The notes under the pieces were generated by a model. That model did not search any database. It saw nothing but the letters and a program-made list of their open reading frames with translations, and had not been told where the DNA came from. Shown piece after piece: positions 1 to 8,875 of a DNA stretch of 9,937 nucleotides (positions within the stretch are counted from its first letter, which is position 1; each line of letters starts with the position of its first letter). Both the position numbers and the translations under genes were made by a program. Origin of the DNA: an uncultured Verrucomicrobiales bacterium (GTDB taxonomy: Bacteria > Verrucomicrobiota > Verrucomicrobiia > Verrucomicrobiales > DEV007); assembly GCA_937893785.1 (NCBI GenBank), contig CALCSP010000658.1, positions 1-9,937 on the forward strand. Reading direction: 5' to 3'.

Positions 1-586
1 AAAAAAGATAAAACAGTAGGATTCCCACCAGTGCCGCACATCCGGCGCCTATCTGCCCGCGTAATACCGCCCTGCGATTATGCATGAGATGCCCGAGCAA
101 TTGACCTCCATCAAGGGGCAAAATAGGCAGCAAGTTCAACAGGGACCAGAAAACATTAACCTGTACCATAAACATGCACAAAAGAGCAGTATAGATATTT
201 TTTGGAACAATACCCAAAGAAGGCAGCATCCAGAAGACGGTTCCCAATACCAGCCCAAAGAAGGGCCCGCCTAGGGTAATGATAATGCTTTGCTTGCGAT
301 TGAAGTGCCCGTGAGCCATCGCCACCCCACCCATGCCATGCAGGAGAATCTGGGGTCTACCACCGTATTTCCGGTAAGCAAAGGCATGCCCCAGCTCGTG
401 AACCAGAACCGAAACCAAAACCACGCCAACCCAGATCAGAAGAATCCGCATGCCCTTGGAATCATTGGCAATCCCAATGGGGCCGATTAATGCCGCCAAG
501 ACCCAGAAAAACCAGTGAATAGCGACAGGAAAACCAAATAGGCGAAAACGCAGAAATCCTGGCCCGTTCGGATCGGAAACAAACAT
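1..586 (-). CDS. Site-2-protease-like M50 membrane metallopeptidase, 3' end beyond the left edge
   Basis: The reverse complement gives 195 residues from the ATG at 586-584 without a stop to the window edge, so the C-terminus is missing. The protein carries the zinc-protease motif HELGH at residues 63-67 (H63 and H67 as zinc ligands, E64 catalytic) inside a hydrophobic segment, and the second M50 signature NLLPILPLDGGQ at about 151-162, whose D159 is the expected third ligand. Hydrophobic stretches at about 19-39, 47-66, 100-121, 131-154 and 178-195 indicate a multi-pass inner-membrane enzyme. Site-2 proteases cut substrates within or near the membrane, often in regulated proteolysis, but many small bacterial relatives have no known substrate. 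No PDZ domain is seen in the visible part. The gene follows xylA by 74 bases; nothing links the two functionally. A purine-rich GAAAGAGAAAAG lies before the ATG as a weak ribosome binding site. The family call is firm; the substrate is unknown. Confidence 0.88.
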   Translation of the reverse strand, partial: MFVSDPNGPGFLRFRLFGFPVAIHWFFWVLAALIGPIGIANDSKGMRILLIWVGVVLVSVLVHELGHAFAYRKYGGRPQILLHGMGGVAMAHGHFNRKQSIIITLGGPFFGLVLGTVFWMLPSLGIVPKNIYTALLCMFMVQVNVFWSLLNLLPILPLDGGQLLGHLMHNRRAVLRGQIGAGCAALVGILLFYLF

Positions 587-631
587 TGTCTTTTCTCTTT
601 CGAGAACGAACGTAATAAAGCCTCAACAACC

Positions 632-655
632 TGACAGCGGCAAACTCCGCTGACA
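632..655 (-). terminator. Hairpin just after the xylA stop codon
   Basis: Arms CAGCGG (635-640) and CCGCTG (647-652) pair perfectly around a six-base loop; one A-A mismatch (634/653) is followed by two more pairs (632-633 with 654-655). The hairpin starts six bases after the xylA stop. No run of T follows on the minus strand, so it may stabilise the 3' end of the transcript or act as a weak terminator rather than a classical Rho-independent one. Confidence 0.4.
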
Positions 656-660
656 CAATC

Positions 661-1974
661 TTAAATAAAATCGTTAATCAGGTTCTCCAGCATCTCCTGA
701 CGACCGCTGGCCAGGCCCGGCTCGCCATTGGCATGGGTGTGAGCTTCTAGTTCTTCAAAGCCTACCTCGCCTGACTCGATCTTAGCGCCGATACCTGAGT
801 CAAATCCGGAATAACGCTGACCGACAAAATCAGCAAGCCGTCCGTCCTCGACAATGGCATGGGCAATCTTGAGTCCACGGGCAAAGGCATCCATGCCGCC
901 AATATGGGCATGGAACAAGTCAACAGGCTCAAAGCTTTCCCGACGGCACTTGGCATCAAAATTGAGTCCACCGGTGGTGAATCCTCCCATGCCAAGCACT
1001 TCCAGCATAATTTGAGATGTCAGGTAAATATCAGTCGGAAACTGGTCGGTGTCCCAACCAATCAGCTCATCACCGGTATTGGCATCAACCGAACCAAGGG
1101 CACCCGCAGCTGCTGCCACGCGCATCTCATGCATCATTGTGTGCCCGGCAAGGGTGGCATGGTTGGTTTCGAGGTTAAGTTTCAGGTGATCCATCAGGTC
1201 ATGCTCACGCAGGAAGTTCAAGCAGGCTGCCGCATCCGAGTCATACTGGTGAGTGGAGGGCTCCCTTGGCTTAGGCTCAATATAGAACTGTCCTTCAAAG
1301 CCGATCTTCTTCTTATGATCAACAGCCATGTGCAGGAACCGCGCCAGGTGATCCAGTTCCCGTTTCAGGTCCGTATTCCAAAGAGTCGAGTAACCTTCAC
1401 GCCCTCCCCAGAAGGTATAGCCTGTTCCACCAAGGCGGTGGGTGACCTCCATCGCCTTCTTCACCTGAGCGGCTGCGTAGGCAAAGACATCAGCATTGGG
1501 ACTGGTCGCCGCCCCCTGGTTGTATCGGAAGTGGGCAAACAGGCAAGCTGTGCCCCACAATAATTTGATCCCGGTACGCTGCTGTTCCTCAAGGAGCACA
1601 TCCGCGACGGCATCAAGTGCGTCATTGGACTCCTGCAGGGTGGCCATCTCAGGAGCCACGTCACGATCATGAAAACAGTAGAACTCCACACCGAGCTTTT
1701 CCATGAATTCAAACGCCACCCGCGCACGATTCTGTGCGTTTTCAATAGAGTCTGTGCCATCATCCCATGGACGTTGTGCAGTGCCGCCACCGAAGGGATC
1801 AGCAAGCGGATTACGCATGGCATGCCAGTAGGCGATGGAAAAGCGAAGATGATCCTTCATCGCCTTGCCACCAACGCTCTCCTCCGCGTTGTAGTGCTTA
1901 AATGCAAGGGGGTTCTTCGAGTCCGGCCCTTCGTATTGGATTTTCTTTATATCGGGAAATGCTTCGGATGACAT
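661..1974 (-). CDS. xylA: Xylose isomerase (EC 5.3.1.5), class II type
   Basis: This 437-residue cytoplasmic enzyme interconverts D-xylose and D-xylulose, the entry step of the isomerase route to the pentose phosphate pathway. It is a TIM-barrel enzyme that uses two divalent metals. The length matches the class II group (E. coli XylA has 440 residues). The catalytic FHDRD is at 101-105 (H102, D105). Signature segments are FWGGREGY at 188-195 and YIEPKPREP at 231-239, with K235 after E233. Metal ligands fit the family pattern: E233, E269, D297 and D340 for site 1, and E269, H272, D308 and D310 for site 2. The ATG at 1974-1972 is chosen because the protein then has the normal N-terminus; ribosome binding is weak, with a GGGG tract about 13 bases upstream. 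No xylulokinase or xylose transporter lies in the window, and the neighbours are unrelated. The protein appears intact. Confidence 0.97.
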   Translation of the reverse strand: MSSEAFPDIKKIQYEGPDSKNPLAFKHYNAEESVGGKAMKDHLRFSIAYWHAMRNPLADPFGGGTAQRPWDDGTDSIENAQNRARVAFEFMEKLGVEFYCFHDRDVAPEMATLQESNDALDAVADVLLEEQQRTGIKLLWGTACLFAHFRYNQGAATSPNADVFAYAAAQVKKAMEVTHRLGGTGYTFWGGREGYSTLWNTDLKRELDHLARFLHMAVDHKKKIGFEGQFYIEPKPREPSTHQYDSDAAACLNFLREHDLMDHLKLNLETNHATLAGHTMMHEMRVAAAAGALGSVDANTGDELIGWDTDQFPTDIYLTSQIMLEVLGMGGFTTGGLNFDAKCRRESFEPVDLFHAHIGGMDAFARGLKIAHAIVEDGRLADFVGQRYSGFDSGIGAKIESGEVGFEELEAHTHANGEPGLASGRQEMLENLINDFI

Positions 1975-1983
1975 TGGATCGTG

Positions 1984-2012
1984 ATCATTCCCCGCCCGGA
2001 GATCACCGTCAA
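1984..2012 (-). promoter_or_regulatory. Candidate sigma-70-type promoter for xylA
   Basis: On the minus strand TTGACG (2012-2007) is separated by exactly 17 bases from AATGAT (1989-1984), which matches four of six positions of the -10 consensus. Transcription would begin only a few bases before the xylA ATG at 1974, so the message would be almost leaderless. That is possible but makes the call weak; chance match is a real alternative. Confidence 0.27.
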
Positions 2013-2047
2013 GAAGGAAGAAAATTAACCCATTCGGACTTTCCTTC
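2013..2047. repeat. Inverted repeat upstream of xylA
   Basis: A perfect seven-base inverted repeat, GAAGGAA at 2013-2019 and TTCCTTC at 2041-2047, has a 21-base spacer and abuts the candidate -35 box of xylA. It could be an operator for a sugar-responsive regulator, or a loose hairpin in the transcript that runs on from the upstream gene. The arms are simple purine or pyrimidine tracts, so chance is not excluded. Confidence 0.3.
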
Positions 2048-2078
2048 AGTACATCTGGCGCATAATGGCTGTAACCCC

Positions 2079-2639
2079 TTATTTTTCAAGGAAATGAAGC
2101 CACAGCTGAGCCTCGCCAAACAATCCTAACGCATCTAGTTTGATGGCAATTTCCTGCTCATTTGGCATGACAAGCAACTCGTTTTCCACCTGCTCAACGT
2201 CATGTGGAAAATCAGAATGCGGCAGAATTCTGGAAGCGATCGCGTAACAAGCCCAGGCCCTCCAAGTGCGCAATTGTGCTCTAGGCCCGGACATGCGGGT
2301 AGCATAATGTTGCCAGTGGCGGCGAGGATTGGCAAGAAACTGCCCCTTGCAGTCCGGGCGCTCCTTCAGGATCCATGCAACAGCCCCGTAAGGGATAGGC
2401 TGCTCTTTTAATAATTGCTCATCTCCTAGGAGCTCAGCAGACATTGCCCTATTCAGTTGCAATAACGACTGAGCCGGCAAGCCTGCCATCCACTTACTCT
2501 GAGCATATTCAAGACAAAGCTTGTAGAAAGCTTCACCCCGATCCCTGCCTAATGCACGCGAATCGGCAGCACAAACGGGTCGGGAAATTTCCGGTAAAAG
2601 CGGACAGGGACTGTTGATCAAATGGTTCGACACAATCAA
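2079..2639 (-). CDS. Protein of unknown function, 186 codons, non-ATG start
   Basis: I do not recognise a named family. The product is a soluble-looking protein of up to 186 residues with no signal peptide or membrane segment. It seems mostly helical: residues 35-75 contain an FYKLCLEYAQSKW segment followed by a QSLLQLNRAMSAELLGDE segment reminiscent of helix-pair repeats. Residues 101-135 form a strongly basic, tryptophan-rich block (NPRRHWQHYATRM, then RTWRAWACYA). Such dense, ordered aromatic and basic residues argue for a real gene rather than a chance frame. No in-frame ATG occurs before codon 51, and an in-frame TAA lies at 2648-2646, so the start must be TTG at 2639, GTG at 2633, TTG at 2621 or another rare codon; none has a clear ribosome binding site. 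It follows gltD by 76 bases with no visible terminator and precedes xylA by 104 bases, so read-through from gltBD is plausible. Its role is unknown. Confidence 0.72.
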   Translation of the reverse strand: MIVSNHLINSPCPLLPEISRPVCAADSRALGRDRGEAFYKLCLEYAQSKWMAGLPAQSLLQLNRAMSAELLGDEQLLKEQPIPYGAVAWILKERPDCKGQFLANPRRHWQHYATRMSGPRAQLRTWRAWACYAIASRILPHSDFPHDVEQVENELLVMPNEQEIAIKLDALGLFGEAQLWLHFLEK

Positions 2640-2715
2640 CGAACGTTAATGCGACAACCTGTAGTCTTACACAGTCAGCAACACAGGGCGCCGTTCTATC
2701 TGCTCTATCTGATTC

Positions 2716-4299
2716 TTAGGCGCCAACCGGAACCCCACCCTGAGTAACTCCCGGAGCCGGGAGAAGGCTCGAGCCCATGAGGTATTCATCAATGGCTCTA
2801 GCTGCCCCGCGCCCCTCATTAATGGCCCAGACAACGAGGGACTGGCCGCGACGACAATCGCCGGCAACAAAGACACCTTCCACGTTGGTGGTGAACTTCC
2901 CATGCTCCCCGGTAAAGGTCTGCCAGTTACCACGTGGGTTTTGGGTCTCAAGGCCAAGCATTTCGCCAACTTCCAATTCCGGTCCGACAAAACCGGTAGC
3001 CAGAAGGACCAGGTCTGCGGGCCATTCTTTTTCTGTACCCTCCACCTCACTGAAAGGTGGGCCACCTTCCACAGGTTTTGACCAGTCTACCTCGACCGTC
3101 TTCACTCCCTTGATATGCCCTGAGCCATCGTCCACAAATTCCTTTGCCAGAATATGGTAGGTTCGCGGGTCATTACCGTGCTTTGCCTTGTTTTCTGCAT
3201 GCGAATAATCCAACCGATAAATACGGGGCCATTGCGGCCACGGGTTGTTATCAGCACGCTCAATGGGAGGCTTGTCCAAAAGTTCAAAATTGATCACTGA
3301 ATTGCATCCGTGTCGCAATGAAGTGCCAATACAGTCAGCACCCGTATCACCACCACCAATAACAATCACGTCCTTGCCTTTTGCTGAAGTGTAAGCTTCA
3401 TCCTCCAGATTGGAGTCCAACAGACTCTTGGTATTGCGGGTGAGAAAGTCCATCGCGAACTGGATCCCTTGGAGATCGCGACCAGGATTGCGACCGGTCG
3501 GGTCAAACGGCTTGGTGGCACCTGTGGCCATGAGCAACACATCATGCTCCTTTAGCAAATCCTTCGGGTCAATGAATTGCAACTCACATCCTCGTTCCTC
3601 CATGATCTGTGTCATGTGACCTGATACGAAATCCTCCTTGCTTCCAACGTGCGCGCATGTGACGAATTTTATTCCTGCCTCACGCATCAGGTTCACACGC
3701 CGATCAACAACGTCCTTCTCCAGCTTCATGTTTGGAATACCATACATGAGCAGACCACCAATACGGTCGGCACGCTCAAATACCGTCACCTCATGGCCTA
3801 CCTTGTTGAGCTGGTCAGCAGCAGCCAGCCCGGCAGGTCCGGAACCGACAATAGCCACCTTTTTGCCTGTCCTCTCACCGGGCTCAGATGACGTCACCCA
3901 GCCTTCCTCAAAGGCACGATTGATAATCGTGTTTTCGATATTCTTGATTGTGACAGGCGGATTGGTAATACCCAACACGCAGGATCCTTCACAGGGAGCG
4001 GGACAAACTCTCCCGGTAAATTCCGGGAAATTGTTGGTCTTGTGGAGGCGGTCAATGGCTTCCTTCCAGCGCTTCTGGTAAACCAAGTGGTTCCATTCCG
4101 GAATCAGGTTGTCAATCGGGCAACCGTTACCAGACTGGCAAAACGGAACACCACAATCCATGCAACGTGCACCCTGAGTCTGCAGATGACTTTCCGGAGG
4201 AGTCGTATTGATTTCTCCGTAATCCTCCAGACGTTCAAGAGGATCACGATAAGGAACTACCTCACGCTCAAACTCTAAAAATCCAGTCGGTTTACCCAT
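2716..4299 (-). CDS. gltD: Glutamate synthase small (beta) subunit, NAD(P)H-dependent
   Basis: The small subunit oxidises NAD(P)H through FAD and passes electrons by iron-sulfur clusters to GltB, which makes glutamate from 2-oxoglutarate and glutamine. The N-terminal domain has the expected cysteines C46, C49, C54 and C60 (CMDCGVPFC...GC) and C99, C103 and C107 (CPAPCEGSC), which serve the 4Fe-4S clusters. The FAD dinucleotide fold shows GSGPAG at 152-157, the NAD(P)H fold GGGDTGAD at 315-322, and the closing FAD segment GVFVAGDCRRGQS lies near 475-487. At 527 residues it is longer than E. coli GltD (about 470). The extra length lies partly in a loop near 220-247 before the LLMATGA strand, and partly in an 18-residue Gly/Pro-rich tail after DEYLMG. 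It starts 16 bases after the gltB stop, so the two are co-transcribed. The ATG at 4299-4297 has only a weak AGAAG upstream. Confidence 0.97.
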   Translation of the reverse strand: MGKPTGFLEFEREVVPYRDPLERLEDYGEINTTPPESHLQTQGARCMDCGVPFCQSGNGCPIDNLIPEWNHLVYQKRWKEAIDRLHKTNNFPEFTGRVCPAPCEGSCVLGITNPPVTIKNIENTIINRAFEEGWVTSSEPGERTGKKVAIVGSGPAGLAAADQLNKVGHEVTVFERADRIGGLLMYGIPNMKLEKDVVDRRVNLMREAGIKFVTCAHVGSKEDFVSGHMTQIMEERGCELQFIDPKDLLKEHDVLLMATGATKPFDPTGRNPGRDLQGIQFAMDFLTRNTKSLLDSNLEDEAYTSAKGKDVIVIGGGDTGADCIGTSLRHGCNSVINFELLDKPPIERADNNPWPQWPRIYRLDYSHAENKAKHGNDPRTYHILAKEFVDDGSGHIKGVKTVEVDWSKPVEGGPPFSEVEGTEKEWPADLVLLATGFVGPELEVGEMLGLETQNPRGNWQTFTGEHGKFTTNVEGVFVAGDCRRGQSLVVWAINEGRGAARAIDEYLMGSSLLPAPGVTQGGVPVGA

Positions 4300-4315
4300 T
4301 TTTTATTCTTCTATT

Positions 4316-7300
4316 TCAGGCCACAAGTTCCTTTTCGGCCTGTTTTCTCTCTTCCAAAACTCGTTTGTAATCCGTGGGCATCACCTTGACGAACTGGCGC
4401 AGAGCACCTTCCCACCCATCGAGGATACTTTTTGCCACGGTAGACCCTGTGAGTTTTTGATGTTCCTCGATTAAGCCCTGTAACTCCTCAATATCCTCAG
4501 CCTGCTCGACCCTTTCAAGCTCAACCATTTCCATGTTACAATTTGGCTCAAATTGATTATTCGGATCCCATATGTAAGCAACACCACCTGACATACCCGC
4601 AGCAAAATTGCGCCCTGTTGGGCCCAGTATCACGGCACGACCACCTGTCATATACTCACAACCATGATCACCAACGCCTTCAATGACAGCGTAAGCGCCA
4701 CTGTTGCGCACACAGAATCGCTCAGCAGCATGCCCTCTGATGAATGCCTTGCCTCCGGTGGCGCCATAAAGGCAGACATTACCGGCAATAATGTTCTCCT
4801 CAGGAGCAAAACTTGAGGTGCTCGGAGGATAGATAGCCAGCTTGCCGCCTGAGAGGCCTTTACCGACATAGTCATTGGCATCGCCCTCCAACTCAATACT
4901 GATCCCCTTGGCCAGGAATGCCCCAAGGCTTTGTCCAGCTGACCCGGTAAACTTGATCTTAACAGTATCCTCTGGAAGAAGATCACCCCCATGCGCCTTG
5001 GCGATCTCGTTACTCAAGATCGTTCCAACCGTACGGTCCGTATTGATGATCGGAAGGTCTATGTTAACGGGTTCACTTTTGGTCAATGCCGGCGCTGCAA
5101 GCTCAACAAGCTTCATGTCCAGAACTGTCTCAAGTCCATGATCCTGTGATTCCGTGCAATATGTTCCCACATCTTCATGTGGTTTTTCTGCAGGTGTTAA
5201 TATCGAAGTCAAGTCGATGCCATCAGCCTTCCAGTGATCAATGGCTTTCTGCATTTCAAGAGCATCAACTCGCCCGACCATCTCATTAATGCTACGAAAG
5301 CCAAGATTGGCCATGATCTCACGAGCCTCTTCTGCGACCATGAACAAATAATTCACCACGAAATCAGGTGAGCCATGGAATTTCTTGCGTAGCTCCTTGT
5401 TCTGGGTGGCGATACCAACCGGGCAAGTGTTCAAGTGACATTTGCGCATCATGATGCACCCCATGGTGATCAGCGGCGCCGTTGCAAAGCCCATCTCCTC
5501 AGCGCCCAAAAGAGCCGCGATGACAACGTCTCTACCGGTCTTAAGTCCACCGTCCGTCTGGATCACAACCCGGCTCCTGAGGTCATTAAGCACTAAAGTC
5601 TGATGCGTCTCGGCCACGCCGAGTTCCCAAGGCAAACCGGCATGCTTGATACTTGTGAGAGGTGAAGCTCCGGTTCCTCCAGTCTCACCGGCAATCACGA
5701 TATGGTCGGCCTTCGCCTTGGTGACACCCGATGCAACTGTCCCAACCCCGACTTCGGAAACCAGCTTCACACTCACTCGAGCCGCCCGATTGGCGTTCTT
5801 CAAGTCGTGAATCAACTGGGCCAAGTCTTCAATGGAATAAATATCATGATGCGGAGGAGGACTGATCAATCCAACGCCGGGAGTTGAATGCCTGATCCTA
5901 GCAATGGTTTCATCCACCTTTTTCCCTGGCAGTTCACCGCCCTCACCGGGCTTTGCTCCCTGTGACACCTTGATCTGAAGCTCATCTGCATTCGTAAGAT
6001 ACCAAATCGTTACTCCAAACCGCCCAGAGGCGACTTGCTTGATCGCCGAGCGCTTTGAGTCCCCGTTGGGAAGCGGAGTGAAACGTTCCGGATCTTCACC
6101 TCCTTCACCGGTGTTGCTCTTACCACCAAGCCGGTTCATGGCAACAGCCAATCCCTCATGTGCCTCGGCTGAAATTGAGCCAAAGCTCATTGCCCCGGTG
6201 CAAAAACGCTTCACAATTTCGGATGCCGGTTCGACTTCATCCAGAGGGATTGAGCCGCCGTTGATGCCGGGCTTGAATTCCATCAATCCTCGGAGGGCGC
6301 ACAGAGCCTTGCTGCTGTTATTGATATGCTCCGAGAATTGCTTGTAGGATTCGAAATTATTTGTGCGGGAAGCCACCTGCAGAGCCGCAATGGATTCCGG
6401 GTTCCACATGTGCTTCTCCCCATCGGCACGCCAGTGAAATTCACCGGGGTTAGGGAGCGTCGGGAGCCTGACTTCATCCCGGGGAGGATAACCAAGCGTG
6501 TGCCTGCGAATCATCTCCTCTGCCAGCTCATTGAGATCCAATCCCTGAACACGGCTTGCTGTCCCGCGGAAACAAAGATCGATCACATCTTCCTTCAGGC
6601 CAACAGCCTCAAAAATTTGTGCTCCTTTGTAGGAATGAAGGGTGGAAATACCCATCTTGGCCATCACCTTGAGCATTCCCTTGGCCACACCTTTTAGGTA
6701 AGCAGCAACGAGAGACGCATCATCCCCGAACTCAGTAGGATCTGTGAGGCCATCACGTCGGGCTTTCCAAAGGGCCTCAAATGCCAGGTAAGGATTGATA
6801 GCATCAGCACCATATCCAATGAGCAGGCAATGGTGGTGAACTTCCCTGGCTTCACCCGTCTCAAGGACAATGCCTATTTGAGTTCTCAGGGCATTTTTAA
6901 CAAGGTATTGGTGTACGGCACCGCTGGCCAACAAGGTGCTGAGAGGCACCCTGTCATCGGAAATTGCCCGATCACTGAGGATTGCAAGGCTGTAACCGCT
7001 CTTGATAGCCTCCTCAACCTCCCCGCAAATTCTTGCGATGGTATTGCCTACACCTGCTATGCCTTCGGATCTTGGAAAAGTAATGTCGATCACCTTCGAC
7101 TTCCAGCCGTTGTGATCCATGCCTTTGAGCGAATCAAGCTGCTCGTTGCTGAGAATAGGATGCGGCAGGCGAAGTCGCTTGGCGTGCTCCTCGGTGGTCT
7201 CGAGAAGATTCCCCTCAGGCCCAATGTAACATTCCAGCGACATGATGACCTCCTCGCGGATCGAGTCGATGGCAGGGTTGGTCACCTGGGCAAACAGTTG

Positions 7301-8875
7301 CCTGAAATAATCATATGGCATCCTTGGCTTATCGCTCAGGCATGCCAGTGCCGCATCATTACCCATCGAACCCAGAGGGTCACGTTTCTCACTGACAATC
7401 GGCAGCAGCATGAATTGCATGGTCTCTGCCGTGAATCCAAATGCCTGCATTCTTGGCAGCAGGGTTTCTTCATCAAGCCCATGCGCATCAGCTCCAGGCT
7501 TAAGTTCATCAAGATCAATCCTCTGGTTTTTAAGCCATTTCCCGTATGGCCTTTGTGCGGCAAATTCGGATTTGATTTCTTCGTCCGGGACCATTTTTCC
7601 CTTTTCAAAATCCACCAAAAACATTCTACCTGGCTGCAGTCTGCCCTTGGCAACGACATCCGCCGGATCAACGTCAACAACACCGACCTCACTGCCCATG
7701 ATGACCCGGTCATCCTTGGTCAGGTAGTAGCGACTCGGGCGCAAGCCGTTGCGGTCAAGCACCGCTCCGATGTATTTGCCATCGGTAAACACAATGGAAG
7801 CAGGACCATCCCAAGGCTCCATGATACACGAATTGTATTCATAAAAGTCCCTTTTACTCTGATCCATCTGCTTGTGCTTCTGCCAAGCCTCGGGAACCAT
7901 CAGCAGGACTGCCTCCTGTAGGGTGCGCCCGGACATGAGAAGAAACTCAAGGGCATTGTCGAAATTCCCCGAGTCAGAACACTCTTCTTCCATGATCGGA
8001 TAGAGAGTTGGAAGATACTCTTCAAAGAGATCGGTTTTCAAGGTGCCTTCCCTTGATCGCATTGCGTTGATGTTTCCCCGCAGTGTATTGATCTCCCCGT
8101 TATGACTCATGAACCGGAAAGGCTGAGCACGGTCCCAACTTGGAAACGTGTTTGTGGAGAACCTTGAGTGCACCATAGCCAAGTGGGTCTTGAAATCAGG
8201 ATTGGCCAGATCACTGAAATACTGGAGCACTTGAGCAGTGTTCAGCATGCCCTTGTAAATCATCACCTTGGTGGAAAGGCTGCAAATGTAGAACAGCAAC
8301 CGTTGCTCCATCTCCATGTCGAACCTGAGCTGATGACTGGCACGCTTCCTGATGATATATAGCTGCCTCTCAAAATCATCTCCCTCCACACCCTCAGCGG
8401 CACCGATGAACAACTGCTTGATGAACGGTTCCGCGGCCCTCGCGGCCGGACCCACGTTTGCTTCTTCCGTGCGAACAGGTACATCCCTCCAACCCAGACA
8501 AACCTGCCCGAGTTCTTGGATAATCTTCTCAACCTCAGCAATGCATTTCTCTCTCTCTTTTTCGTCCTTGGGAAGAAAGACCAGTCCGGCGCCAAACTGT
8601 CCCTTTTCGGGCAATTCAATGCCCAGGTCCTCTTTTGCCACTTTCCTCAGGAATCCCTCCGGCAATCCGACAAGGATACCGGCACCATCGCCCGTGTTCG
8701 GCTCACAACCACACCCCCCACGGTGCTCCATCCTGACGAGCATTTCGAGAGCATCGAGCACAATCTGGTGGCTCGGTTCGCCCTTCATATGGGCCACAAA
8801 GCCTACACCACAACTGTCCTTTTCATTGGCGGGATCGTAGAGGCCGCGTTTGGATGGCAATCCTTTAAACTTCAT
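4316..8875 (-). CDS. gltB: Glutamate synthase large (alpha) subunit
   Basis: The large subunit hydrolyses glutamine and channels the ammonia to a synthase site that forms glutamate from 2-oxoglutarate. With glutamine synthetase it makes up the main ammonia-assimilation cycle in the cytoplasm. The 1519 residues match the family. After a 21-residue propeptide comes the nucleophile C22 (DSCGVGF), which becomes the N-terminus after self-processing. The class II amidotransferase domain runs to about 430, with HSRFSTNT at 236-243 and HNGEINT at 258-264. The central domain spans about 470-790. The FMN-binding synthase barrel at about 840-1230 contains GETGGTGASPL at 1063-1073 and the 3Fe-4S cysteines C1140, C1146 and C1151. 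A GXGXG-type beta-helix domain with repeated Gly motifs occupies about 1290-1440. The ATG at 8875 gives the expected short propeptide but has no Shine-Dalgarno sequence. A sigma-54-like promoter lies about 250 bases upstream. The protein is intact throughout. Confidence 0.98.
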   Translation of the reverse strand: MKFKGLPSKRGLYDPANEKDSCGVGFVAHMKGEPSHQIVLDALEMLVRMEHRGGCGCEPNTGDGAGILVGLPEGFLRKVAKEDLGIELPEKGQFGAGLVFLPKDEKEREKCIAEVEKIIQELGQVCLGWRDVPVRTEEANVGPAARAAEPFIKQLFIGAAEGVEGDDFERQLYIIRKRASHQLRFDMEMEQRLLFYICSLSTKVMIYKGMLNTAQVLQYFSDLANPDFKTHLAMVHSRFSTNTFPSWDRAQPFRFMSHNGEINTLRGNINAMRSREGTLKTDLFEEYLPTLYPIMEEECSDSGNFDNALEFLLMSGRTLQEAVLLMVPEAWQKHKQMDQSKRDFYEYNSCIMEPWDGPASIVFTDGKYIGAVLDRNGLRPSRYYLTKDDRVIMGSEVGVVDVDPADVVAKGRLQPGRMFLVDFEKGKMVPDEEIKSEFAAQRPYGKWLKNQRIDLDELKPGADAHGLDEETLLPRMQAFGFTAETMQFMLLPIVSEKRDPLGSMGNDAALACLSDKPRMPYDYFRQLFAQVTNPAIDSIREEVIMSLECYIGPEGNLLETTEEHAKRLRLPHPILSNEQLDSLKGMDHNGWKSKVIDITFPRSEGIAGVGNTIARICGEVEEAIKSGYSLAILSDRAISDDRVPLSTLLASGAVHQYLVKNALRTQIGIVLETGEAREVHHHCLLIGYGADAINPYLAFEALWKARRDGLTDPTEFGDDASLVAAYLKGVAKGMLKVMAKMGISTLHSYKGAQIFEAVGLKEDVIDLCFRGTASRVQGLDLNELAEEMIRRHTLGYPPRDEVRLPTLPNPGEFHWRADGEKHMWNPESIAALQVASRTNNFESYKQFSEHINNSSKALCALRGLMEFKPGINGGSIPLDEVEPASEIVKRFCTGAMSFGSISAEAHEGLAVAMNRLGGKSNTGEGGEDPERFTPLPNGDSKRSAIKQVASGRFGVTIWYLTNADELQIKVSQGAKPGEGGELPGKKVDETIARIRHSTPGVGLISPPPHHDIYSIEDLAQLIHDLKNANRAARVSVKLVSEVGVGTVASGVTKAKADHIVIAGETGGTGASPLTSIKHAGLPWELGVAETHQTLVLNDLRSRVVIQTDGGLKTGRDVVIAALLGAEEMGFATAPLITMGCIMMRKCHLNTCPVGIATQNKELRKKFHGSPDFVVNYLFMVAEEAREIMANLGFRSINEMVGRVDALEMQKAIDHWKADGIDLTSILTPAEKPHEDVGTYCTESQDHGLETVLDMKLVELAAPALTKSEPVNIDLPIINTDRTVGTILSNEIAKAHGGDLLPEDTVKIKFTGSAGQSLGAFLAKGISIELEGDANDYVGKGLSGGKLAIYPPSTSSFAPEENIIAGNVCLYGATGGKAFIRGHAAERFCVRNSGAYAVIEGVGDHGCEYMTGGRAVILGPTGRNFAAGMSGGVAYIWDPNNQFEPNCNMEMVELERVEQAEDIEELQGLIEEHQKLTGSTVAKSILDGWEGALRQFVKVMPTDYKRVLEERKQAEKELVA

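Noticed and set aside
80..490. Two small plus-strand frames at the left end
   Set aside because: They are antisense to the metallopeptidase gene, whose HELGH and LDGG motifs show the minus strand is coding.
859..1563. A 234-codon open frame on the plus strand, opposite xylA
   Set aside because: It is antisense to the xylA core, including the metal ligands, and its translation has no recognisable domain.
2658..2687. CCTGT/ACAGG pairing between gltD and the unknown gene as a terminator
   Set aside because: Only five pairs around a 20-base loop and no T run; no terminator is supported between gltD and the next gene.
6830..7921. A 363-codon open frame on the plus strand, opposite gltB
   Set aside because: It lies wholly antisense to a conserved part of gltB with intact motifs; its predicted protein resembles no family I know and has no ribosome binding site or promoter. 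Long antisense frames arise from codon bias.
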